Positions 1 to 5,958 of a DNA stretch of 7,052 nucleotides are shown here, in pieces. Below the pieces are notes generated by a model. The model worked only from the letters and a program-made list of their open reading frames with translations. It was not told where the DNA came from and did no database searches. Origin of the DNA: an uncultured Fusibacter sp. Lineage in GTDB: Bacteria > Bacillota > Clostridia > Peptostreptococcales > Acidaminobacteraceae. Each line of letters starts with the position of its first letter. Position 1 is the stretch's first letter. Location of the stretch: contig CALFXQ010000249.1 of the NCBI GenBank assembly GCA_937958285.1, positions 1 through 7,052 of the forward strand, given 5' to 3'. Position numbers and translations under genes: made by a program.

Positions 1-1575
1 ATATTGGTTGTCGAGGTAAAGCCAGTGTTCCTTTTGGGCTTGCTTTGCTCCCCAGCGCATCAGCAAAGCTGGAATAGACATCAAACGACTTGCGGTTTCT
101 TTGTATATTTTGGGGTCTTTGGTGTTGTACGGGGTGCCTACTGGAAGCGTCTCCAATGTAATGAGCGGCACTTGAAATACATTGGCGATCCAATCGCCCA
201 TGTACCCACTCGAGGCATCTTCACTGTCTCCTTGTGTGAGTTTGTAGCGCGTTGCCTTGGCTAGTTCTTTTGCCAACGACAAATTAAGCACATTATAGGC
301 GTTTTCGTGCATCCAGTAGCGCCAATAAATAACCTCTCCACGGCTGTGAAGACTAATGCCCGCGGTAAGTGGAATCTTACTTAAATAGGCTGTGAGACTT
401 TGTACTTCGGGCTCAGAAAAAGGGAAAGGCCCAGCGTAAAATGCGCTGCTAGGTTGACTGCTGACAAATTGATTGGTCTTGACATTCCAAATGGATGCCC
501 ATTGACCGGTGGTTATCTTAAAAAAGCGATCTTCAAAATTTCTGTTCAAATCAACGCCGTTAGCATTGGCCTTTAAATATATATAGCTACTTTGACCCTT
601 TGAAAGTGGGAGTCCGATGTTTTGAAAACGCTGCTTGACAAGTGAGGTTGTAAGTCCGGAAATGCCGAATTTGGCAATGTTAAACCCATCGGGATTAGTG
701 AGGGGTATAAAGTGAAGCACATTGCCCTTTAAGAGTGCTTCAACGTCTGTATCTGGCAAGGTGTGATTGTCTTGAATATCTTTGCAGTATTGCTCTACAA
801 TTTTTAGCAGAACAATGGGATTTACCACTTCTCTGGCGTGCATACCCGCCTCTAGGAGATAGTGCTTTTGCGAGGTGATATAAGGCGAGTTTGTGGTATC
901 TGACAGTACCAGGGCAAACAAGGGGTTGCCATCCACCGAATAGCCGTAGATTTCGCATTTCAACCATTGGGGATATTTGCTTGCCAGTGCGTTGGCGCGC
1001 TCATAAACATTGGCCGCAGAGTAATAATAGGGGGATTCGAGAGAGATAATCGTCTCATCAGCTGATGCGGTGGGTTCTGCAAAGCTTGGAAAGGCCGCTG
1101 CAAAAGTGCTTAAGAGCATGATGCAGCCCATTAAAAAAGTCAGGATGTAAACTCCTGATTGAGAAGATGAGGGTTCAAATCGGAATACGGCGTCATTTTT
1201 AATAAAAAGCCGACCGAAGGGTCCGGTGACCTCGTAATAATCCTCAACCTGTGCGAGTTTTGTCGCTGCAGCAATCATAGTGGCGACCTCGGGTGGTTTG
1301 AGCTTTGGCACACTAAGGCCAACGCGTCCGTCTGTGCTTTGACGCTTTAGCAAGGCCAAGTGCACATCGTTAGCATCGTTTGGCATAGTAGAGCGTTTAA
1401 ACTGATTGCACCGTCTGCACGCGCAGACGAGATTAAAGCCGTCGTAGGTACCACCCCGCGATTTAGGCAGATAGTGATCGAGGGTAACTTGCCCGAGGTG
1501 CATTGTCTTTTTACAATAGTAGCACCGCATTTGATCCCGGAGGAAAAAGTACTTTTTATCGAATGTGTGTTTCAT
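1..1575 (-). CDS. HNH endonuclease domain fused in frame to an M14 zinc carboxypeptidase (3' end outside window)
   Basis: One stop-free frame of 525 codons runs off the left edge. The start ATG (1575-1573) follows GAGGAGGAG. Residues 1-66 form an HNH nuclease domain: CxxC at C18/C21, D33-H34, N48, a second CxxC at C53/C56, then N57 where many relatives have the last H or N. Residues 141-166 are a hydrophobic signal-peptide-like stretch ending in PSFA, a plausible signal peptidase site. From about 175 the M14 peptidase domain begins: zinc ligands H246 and E249 (HARE) and H410 (LHSRGE), NPDG at 294-297, substrate-binding N344-R345 (VDLNRN), Y458, and general base E475 (ITLET). All the expected catalytic residues are present, so the peptidase is probably active. 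The HSRGEVIYW context resembles bacterial M14 enzymes that cut gamma-D-glutamyl-diamino-acid bonds in peptidoglycan; that specificity is inference. The alternative is two genes, with the peptidase starting at ATG 1131 (residue 149) or CTG 1143. Domain identities are firm; the single-polypeptide status is uncertain. Confidence 0.85.
   Translation of the reverse strand, partial: MKHTFDKKYFFLRDQMRCYYCKKTMHLGQVTLDHYLPKSRGGTYDGFNLVCACRRCNQFKRSTMPNDANDVHLALLKRQSTDGRVGLSVPKLKPPEVATMIAAATKLAQVEDYYEVTGPFGRLFIKNDAVFRFEPSSSQSGVYILTFLMGCIMLLSTFAAAFPSFAEPTASADETIISLESPYYYSAANVYERANALASKYPQWLKCEIYGYSVDGNPLFALVLSDTTNSPYITSQKHYLLEAGMHAREVVNPIVLLKIVEQYCKDIQDNHTLPDTDVEALLKGNVLHFIPLTNPDGFNIAKFGISGLTTSLVKQRFQNIGLPLSKGQSSYIYLKANANGVDLNRNFEDRFFKITTGQWASIWNVKTNQFVSSQPSSAFYAGPFPFSEPEVQSLTAYLSKIPLTAGISLHSRGEVIYWRYWMHENAYNVLNLSLAKELAKATRYKLTQGDSEDASSGYMGDWIANVFQVPLITLETLPVGTPYNTKDPKIYKETASRLMSIPALLMRWGAKQAQKEHWLYLDNQY
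1141..1161 (-). promoter_or_regulatory. Possible internal ribosome binding site at the HNH/M14 junction
   Basis: Inside the fused frame, a CAGGAG ribosome-binding-like sequence (1157-1152) lies 8 nt before an in-frame CTG (1143-1141) and 20 nt before ATG 1131. Just upstream is the codon CAA (1161-1159), which one C-to-T change would turn into a TAA stop. This is what an ordinary gene boundary would look like if the stop codon had been lost. Independent translation of the peptidase from here is possible. The CTG start is rare, and the ATG is too far away for an ideal site. Confidence 0.4.
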
Positions 1576-1590
1576 GTCTCCTCCTCAGTC

Positions 1591-1605
1591 TATAATGAAA
1601 TTATA
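1591..1605. repeat. Perfect 6-3-6 palindrome TATAAT-gaa-ATTATA
   Basis: The two 6-bp arms are exact inverted copies around GAA. The right arm, read on the minus strand, is the TATAAT -10 box of the HNH/M14 gene. The left arm covers the predicted transcription start area. It could be an operator or a chance result of AT-rich promoter sequence; no regulator is assigned. Confidence 0.4.
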
Positions 1606-1628
1606 CCCCGACTTAAGACAGTTGACAC
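1600..1628 (-). promoter_or_regulatory. Predicted sigma-A-type promoter of the HNH/M14 gene
   Basis: On the minus strand, GTGTCA (1628-1623, four of six matches to TTGACA) precedes a perfect TATAAT (1605-1600) by 17 nt. The predicted start is near 1593, giving a short leader into the GAGGAGGAG ribosome binding site and ATG 1575. The -35 box overlaps that of the divergent promoter. Confidence 0.6.
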
Positions 1629-1651
1629 GCCTATTCACAGCTTGTTACACT
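1622..1651 (+). promoter_or_regulatory. Predicted sigma-A-type promoter of the pyrophosphorylase operon
   Basis: A perfect TTGACA (1622-1627) is followed after 18 nt by TACACT (1646-1651, four of six matches to TATAAT). A TG at 1643-1644 makes an extended -10. The predicted start is near 1658, with AGGGAG (1671-1676) 7 nt before ATG 1684. The -35 box shares five bases with the divergent promoter's -35, so RNA polymerase probably cannot occupy both at once. Confidence 0.6.
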
Positions 1652-1683
1652 GGAGAGAGTAAAATAACTAAGGGAGAACACAC

Positions 1684-2967
1684 ATGACTTCATTAAATGC
1701 ATCAAAAGAACAGTTAACTGGCTCACAAAATCTAGGCGTAGAAGGGTTGTTGGAGCAACTTGAAGCATTTGGGCAATCTCATTTATGCCATCATTATAAA
1801 GCTTTAAAGGAGAGCAACCCCGATTTGGCTGCTCGTTTTTTGAAGCAATTGTCGCATTTAGACCTACCCCTTAATCAGAGACTATTTCAGGAGTTGGCAA
1901 TATCGGGCGAAAAGCAGGAGAAGCGCGCGATTCAACCCTTAGAGCCAGACACATTAGATGCGATAGCTTACGAACAGGCAAGAGCTGTGGGCTTAAAGGC
2001 CATCGAAGATGGGCAATTAGCAGTACTTCTACTCGCGGGTGGCCAGGGTTCTAGATTAGGACACGAAGGCCCAAAAGGCACCTTCGATATTGGTTTAGAG
2101 TCCTCTAAATCCCTCTTCGAAATTCAAGCGGATGCTTTAAAACAAGTGGCAAAGCAAGCCAATTTTGCCCCCATGTGGTACGTTATGACCAGCGCTACAA
2201 ATCACTTAGAGACGGTGGCTTTTTTTGAAGCCCACCACTATTTCGATTATCCACAAAGCAGAATTCGCTTTTTTGAGCAGGGCATGATGCCTTCTGTAGA
2301 CTTTGAAAACCGCATTTTACTCGCAGAACCCGGCCAACTCGCCCTCAATCCAGACGGCAATGGTGGCTGTTTTATCGCCATGAAAAGACATGGCATTATC
2401 GATGCACTTAAAAGTGAAGGGGTCAAGTGGCTATTTTTGTATGGTGTCGACAATGCCATCGTGAATGTGGCGGATCCTGCATTTCTAGGCTATGCCATCC
2501 AATGTGGCAAGCCTGCGGCGAGTAAGGTAGTTGCCAAAGCGCATCCACACGAAAAAGTAGGTGTGCTATGCTATGATCGCGCTCGCCCAGCGATTGTTGA
2601 ATACTCTGAGATGACAGAAGAAGATAACCTCGCATTAGACCAAAGTGGGCAGCTCCTTTATAGAAATGGCAATATACTCAACCACTTGCTATCCCTCGAG
2701 GTGTTGGCGGCTTACATGGATCAGCCGCTAACCTTTCACTTGGCAACAAAGAAAATCCCATTCTGGAGCAGCACTGAGGGCTATTGCCAACCTGGCCAAC
2801 CTAATGGCTATAAGTACGAGAGTTTTATTTTTGACTTGTTCCCGCACTTTGAAGATATGGGAGCCTTAATGGTGGCCCGCGATATGGAGTTTGCCCCAGT
2901 AAAAAACGCCACAGGTGAAGATTCGCCAGAAACGGCAAGGGCGCTATATTTAAAAAAGCATGCCTAG
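1684..2967 (+). CDS. UDPGP-family UTP--sugar-1-phosphate uridylyltransferase (UAP1-like)
   Basis: This 427-residue protein belongs to the eukaryotic-type UDP-sugar pyrophosphorylase family, which joins UTP and a sugar 1-phosphate to give a UDP-sugar and pyrophosphate in the cytoplasm. Visible marks are the nucleotide-binding loop LAGGQGSRLG (117-126) followed by PKG (130-132), QGMMPS (199-204), NPDGNGG (222-228), the metal/nucleotide segment YGVDNAIV (253-260), KVGVL (291-295), VEYSEM (305-310), NGNI (328-331), and a C-terminal EFAPVKNATGEDSPETAR (402-419). The last motif and the overall pattern resemble UDP-N-acetylglucosamine pyrophosphorylase (human UAP1) more than UDP-glucose pyrophosphorylase. 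The exact sugar (GlcNAc, GalNAc or glucose) cannot be settled by eye. It is unrelated in architecture to bacterial GlmU, lacking any acetyltransferase part. The start is supported by AGGGAG 7 nt upstream. A sigma-54 activator gene follows after 21 bp, probably co-transcribed. Confidence 0.85.
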   Translation: MTSLNASKEQLTGSQNLGVEGLLEQLEAFGQSHLCHHYKALKESNPDLAARFLKQLSHLDLPLNQRLFQELAISGEKQEKRAIQPLEPDTLDAIAYEQARAVGLKAIEDGQLAVLLLAGGQGSRLGHEGPKGTFDIGLESSKSLFEIQADALKQVAKQANFAPMWYVMTSATNHLETVAFFEAHHYFDYPQSRIRFFEQGMMPSVDFENRILLAEPGQLALNPDGNGGCFIAMKRHGIIDALKSEGVKWLFLYGVDNAIVNVADPAFLGYAIQCGKPAASKVVAKAHPHEKVGVLCYDRARPAIVEYSEMTEEDNLALDQSGQLLYRNGNILNHLLSLEVLAAYMDQPLTFHLATKKIPFWSSTEGYCQPGQPNGYKYESFIFDLFPHFEDMGALMVARDMEFAPVKNATGEDSPETARALYLKKHA

Positions 2968-2988
2968 GCACTTGTTCAGGAGGGTTTT

Positions 2989-4401
2989 ATGGCTCAAGAA
3001 TTGTTGTTAAGTGCACTGGGAACCTTGCTCGATCACGTCGAGGAGGGTGTGCATATTGTAGATGCAAAAGGTGTAACCTGCGTTTACAACCGTGCAATGG
3101 AAGCGATTGAAGGCATGCGCGCGGAAGATGTTTTGGGGAAGCACATTCTAGAAGCCTACAAAGGGTGGCAAGAAGAAAACTCCACATTACTAACTGTGCT
3201 AAAGACCCAGATGCCCTTAAATAGGCAAAATCAGCGCTATCTCAATTTGATGGGCAAGCCCATTGCCACTGTAAATACAACGGTCCCATTATTCCATAAT
3301 AATGTGCTCATTGGGGCTGTAGAGCTCTCTCAGAACTATACAGAGGTGTCGAAACTCTCCGACGAACTACAGAATTTAAGAGTGCAACTGCTAAAGCCAG
3401 AAGGGGCCAAAGCACACAAAAAACACTATACCTTCGATATGCTTATCGGACAAAATAAGCAGTATCTCGCAGCGATTAAAGTGGCAAAGCGCGCGGCTGC
3501 AACCAGTTCAAGCGTGATGGTCGTCGGTGAAACGGGAACCGGCAAAGAGCTCTTTGCCCAGAGCATTCACTACGAGAGCGATAGGCGCGAAAAGCCCTTT
3601 ATTGCCATAAACTGTGCGGCCATGCCCGAAACCTTACTTGAGAGTTTGCTCTTTGGTACAACAAAGGGCAGTTTTACTGGGGCAATCGACAGACCTGGTC
3701 TCTTTGAACAGGCTCACGGTGGTACCCTCTTCTTAGATGAGATCAATTCCATGAGTTTAGTGCTTCAAGCTAAATTGCTCAGGGTTTTACAAGAGGGATT
3801 TGTAAGGCGGGTAGGTGGTCTTTCGGATGTTTCGGTAGATGTGCGCATTATAGCCGCTTCCAACGAACAACCTGAGGTGCTCATCAAAGAAGGGCAGTTT
3901 AGAAAAGATCTTTACTACCGCATCAATGTACTCGCACTGCGCATCCCTGCGCTCAAGGAACGACCTGAAGACCTATCGCTGTTAATCGATCATTTCTTGA
4001 GGACTTTCAACGAAAAGTTGGGCAAAAACGTATGGTTTTTGTCGGAAGAACTGATGGGTTGGATGAAAAGCTACGAGTGGCGCGGCAATGTAAGAGAGCT
4101 TCAGAATTTTATTGAATCTGCGATGAATATGGTCCAAGACGAGCACGTGGTCCACTTTGAACACCTCTCTGCCTCGTGGCAGGAATTGCTGCGCACAAGC
4201 GCCAATGGTTTAGAGGAACAAATTGAACGCGAAGACGATACACTAAACATGCCTTTAAATAACTATTTGGAGCACATAGAAAAGCGCATGATACAAAGAC
4301 AAATGCAAAAGCATCAGGGTAATATAACAAAAACCGCGGAGCAACTAGGGCTCTCGCGGCAAAACTTACAGTACAAGCTTAAGCGATTTAGTATTGATTG
4401 A
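2989..4401 (+). CDS. Sigma-54-dependent transcriptional activator, PAS-AAA+-Fis type (RocR-like)
   Basis: This 470-residue enhancer-binding protein would hydrolyse ATP to open promoters held by sigma-54 RNA polymerase. An N-terminal PAS-type sensor spans about 7-118, followed by a short likely helical linker (119-135). The AAA+ domain spans about 150-385: Walker A GETGTGKE (180-187), the sigma-54 contact loop GSFTGA (227-232), Walker B GGTLFLDEI (244-252) and RGNVREL (365-371). A Fis-type helix-turn-helix closes the protein (about 445-466, NITKTAEQLGLSRQNLQYKL). The stretch DRPGLFEQAHGGTLFLDEIN resembles RocR, the arginine-catabolism activator of Bacillus, but the ligand of this PAS domain is unknown. 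AGGAGG lies 5 nt before the ATG. There is no room for an obvious promoter in the 21-bp gap, so it likely shares the upstream transcript. I found no convincing -24/-12 (TGGCAC-N5-TTGC) promoter in the window, so its targets are probably elsewhere. Confidence 0.92.
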   Translation: MAQELLLSALGTLLDHVEEGVHIVDAKGVTCVYNRAMEAIEGMRAEDVLGKHILEAYKGWQEENSTLLTVLKTQMPLNRQNQRYLNLMGKPIATVNTTVPLFHNNVLIGAVELSQNYTEVSKLSDELQNLRVQLLKPEGAKAHKKHYTFDMLIGQNKQYLAAIKVAKRAAATSSSVMVVGETGTGKELFAQSIHYESDRREKPFIAINCAAMPETLLESLLFGTTKGSFTGAIDRPGLFEQAHGGTLFLDEINSMSLVLQAKLLRVLQEGFVRRVGGLSDVSVDVRIIAASNEQPEVLIKEGQFRKDLYYRINVLALRIPALKERPEDLSLLIDHFLRTFNEKLGKNVWFLSEELMGWMKSYEWRGNVRELQNFIESAMNMVQDEHVVHFEHLSASWQELLRTSANGLEEQIEREDDTLNMPLNNYLEHIEKRMIQRQMQKHQGNITKTAEQLGLSRQNLQYKLKRFSID

Positions 4402-5389
4402 TGGTGATGCGCTGGGTTTTTGCATCAAAGAGCACTGAGGCTCCAAGATTTTCTCCGATAAAGCGAAGCGGCACTGCTAAGCGACCATTGATAGATTCAG
4501 GTGGCGCCTCGAGCTGAACCACTATGCCGTTGACCCGTGCATCGCGCTTTCCGAGCCACAGTTCGAGGGTTACCGTATTGGTGGTGTATGTGACCTGCCT
4601 TTTGCCTGCATCGTAAAGTACATTTGCGCCCAGTTGACCACCTATATAGCGTAAGGGCACCATGGTGCGGGTGCCACTTTTATAAGGGGCCAAATCGAGG
4701 TTTTGCTTAATACCACCACTTAGCGCTGTGTTTTGTCCAATGGTAAAAATCACTGTTTTTAAGGGGATGTTGCCAGGAACACTACTTTCCAAATTAAAGG
4801 TATAGAGCGGGGTATCGAATGCTGTGCCCCAAATTCTACCACCTTCTAGGCTCTTTTCTACTTCGGAGTCGCTTAAGGCGGGTGTCTGTAAGGTGACTTT
4901 TAAGGTGGACTTAGTGGTGGCAAAGTGGCCAATCACATAGAGGTATTTTCCGCTGCTATTTTTGGCAATCGAAAAGTTGTTTCTGTAAGTGAATTGAGGC
5001 ATAACTTTGTCGGTACTGCCAGTAAACCCGAAGAGATTCGACATCGATCCAGGCTGGCTGGGCATTTCGAGCTTTGTAGAAAGGGGATTGGCTCCAACGA
5101 GCTCAACATTTGCAAATTCTCCATCTCCGCTGTATTCGGTAGTGAGGGTATAGCGCACACCGGGTTTTACCTCAAACCGATACACACTTACATATGGCGC
5201 ATAGCTCTTATAATAGGCATCTGAGAGACGATTGTTGCCGGGGGTAAAGGCTTGACTTGCGCCAGTAATGCTAATGGGTTCACCGAGTTTTAGGGTTGTA
5301 ACTGCATAGCCATCTGCTGCAAGCGGTGAAAAGTACATAAGCGATAACACAAGACTAAAAATAAGTAAAACGGAACATTTAACTTTCAT
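4388..5389 (-). CDS. Secreted protein with a C-terminal copper amine oxidase N1-type (stalk) domain
   Basis: This 333-residue protein begins with a signal peptide: MKVK, a hydrophobic core (about 7-23), and likely cleavage after LAA (23-25). Residues 30-170 are rich in beta-strand-type sequence and may form a PPC-like or other beta-sandwich; I do not recognise them firmly. Residues 213-331 match the copper amine oxidase N-terminal domain-like family, with its two typical half-repeats RTMVPLRYIGGQLGANVLYDA (241-261) and RLAVPLRFIGENLGASVLFDA (303-323). Despite the family name, this domain in Firmicutes is a surface or binding module with no oxidase activity implied, and no catalytic domain is present here. 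The start is clear: AGGAGG is 5 nt before the ATG. It is divergent from marR, and its stop lies inside the 3' end of the sigma-54 activator gene (14-bp convergent overlap). Confidence 0.85.
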   Translation of the reverse strand: MKVKCSVLLIFSLVLSLMYFSPLAADGYAVTTLKLGEPISITGASQAFTPGNNRLSDAYYKSYAPYVSVYRFEVKPGVRYTLTTEYSGDGEFANVELVGANPLSTKLEMPSQPGSMSNLFGFTGSTDKVMPQFTYRNNFSIAKNSSGKYLYVIGHFATTKSTLKVTLQTPALSDSEVEKSLEGGRIWGTAFDTPLYTFNLESSVPGNIPLKTVIFTIGQNTALSGGIKQNLDLAPYKSGTRTMVPLRYIGGQLGANVLYDAGKRQVTYTTNTVTLELWLGKRDARVNGIVVQLEAPPESINGRLAVPLRFIGENLGASVLFDAKTQRITINQY

Positions 5390-5428
5390 TGAGACCTCCT
5401 AGAATTTCAGTCCACGCTTCTTATCGAC

Positions 5429-5435
5429 AGTATAC
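5429..5435. promoter_or_regulatory. Possible shared -10 region of the divergent secreted-protein and marR genes
   Basis: The self-complementary GTATAC (5430-5435) reads as TATACT on the minus strand (5434-5429, five of six matches to TATAAT) and as TATACC on the plus strand. The minus-strand copy would give a leader of about 30 nt before the secreted protein's ATG. Neither direction has a good -35 at proper spacing; TTAAC on the minus strand is two bases too close. This 83-bp gap must hold the marR promoter, but I cannot place it with confidence. Confidence 0.3.
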
Positions 5436-5472
5436 CCAAATGAGAAAAGAGTTAACCACGAAAGGACCTGCT

Positions 5473-5913
5473 ATGCCAACTTCGAGAAAAACCCATATGG
5501 CCATTGGGCGGCATATGATGATGATAGACAAGCAACTAAAAAAGCATCTGAGAGATACCTTAAAAGCCTACGATCTCGGAAGTACTGAAACCATGGTGCT
5601 CCTTCATTTACTGGGAAGTGATGGCGAAACCCAAGATCAAATGATCGATTTGATGGGTTTCGACAAAGGCGTGATGACAAGAACCATGCAGGGCTTAGAG
5701 AAAAGTGGCTATGTGATTCGTCAAAAGCACCCTAAAGATTTAAGGGCCTATTGCTTTTTTGTCACCGAAAAGACAAAAGCCATGCAAGGTATTTTGTTTC
5801 AAGCGATGGAGGCATGGCGCTTAAAAGTGACACAACAATTGACAGAAGAAGATTTAAACCGTTTGGAGCAATTGCTAAATGCTATGACAATGACCTTTAA
5901 TCGTGTAGAATAG
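5473..5913 (+). CDS. MarR-family transcriptional regulator
   Basis: From ATG 5473 the product has 146 residues, the usual MarR length. AGGA (5463-5466) lies 6 nt upstream. The frame also stays open back to an in-frame ATG at 5440 and TTG at 5389, but these lack ribosome binding sites and would add a tail untypical of the family. The winged helix-turn-helix is seen at about 36-99: QDQMIDLMGFDKGVMTRTMQGLEKSGYV (54-81) is the recognition region, and KDLRAYCFFVTEKT (88-101) is the beta-wing with its conserved D-x-R. Flanking helices form the dimer interface. Such proteins usually repress neighbouring genes until a small, often aromatic, ligand binds. The oxygenase starting 45 bp downstream is the obvious target, with the gene's own promoter a second candidate. 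The effector is unknown. Confidence 0.9.
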   Translation: MPTSRKTHMAIGRHMMMIDKQLKKHLRDTLKAYDLGSTETMVLLHLLGSDGETQDQMIDLMGFDKGVMTRTMQGLEKSGYVIRQKHPKDLRAYCFFVTEKTKAMQGILFQAMEAWRLKVTQQLTEEDLNRLEQLLNAMTMTFNRVE

Positions 5914-5926
5914 CAGTAAGGACTAG

Positions 5927-5938
5927 TTGCTAAAGCAA
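5927..5938. promoter_or_regulatory. Candidate MarR operator, palindrome TTGCT-aa-AGCAA
   Basis: A perfect 5-2-5 inverted repeat sits in the 45-bp gap between marR and the Rieske oxygenase, about 20 bp before the oxygenase start and upstream of its ribosome binding site. TTGC-N4-GCAA resembles several known MarR-family operators. It is too short and lacks the U-run for a terminator. Assignment to the adjacent MarR is inference from position and form. Confidence 0.45.
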
Positions 5939-5958
5939 ATAAACGACGGGGGTGTTAC

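Noticed and set aside
4..264. Plus-strand open frame of 86 codons
   Set aside because: It lies opposite the M14 peptidase domain, whose catalytic Tyr and Glu motifs are encoded on the other strand here.
740..967. Minus-strand open frame of 75 codons
   Set aside because: It is another frame of the M14 coding region; the true frame carries the HARE zinc motif here.
1360..1662. Plus-strand open frame of 100 codons
   Set aside because: It is antisense to the HNH domain with its two CxxC pairs and crosses the divergent promoter region; no ribosome binding site was seen.
2491..2515. TGGCA-like and GC-rich stretch as a sigma-54 promoter
   Set aside because: Spacing between the GG and GC elements is wrong and it lies deep in the pyrophosphorylase gene.
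4925..5224. Plus-strand open frame of 99 codons
   Set aside because: It is antisense to the secreted stalk-domain protein and has no family features.
5389..5472. Upstream extension of the MarR gene from TTG 5389 or ATG 5440
   Set aside because: The extra residues are not MarR-like, overlap the divergent promoter region and start codon, and lack a ribosome binding site; ATG 5473 has AGGA at good spacing.
5914..5958. Terminator between marR and the oxygenase
   Set aside because: The only inverted repeat is 5 bp per arm with a 2-base centre and no T-run, so it fits an operator better.
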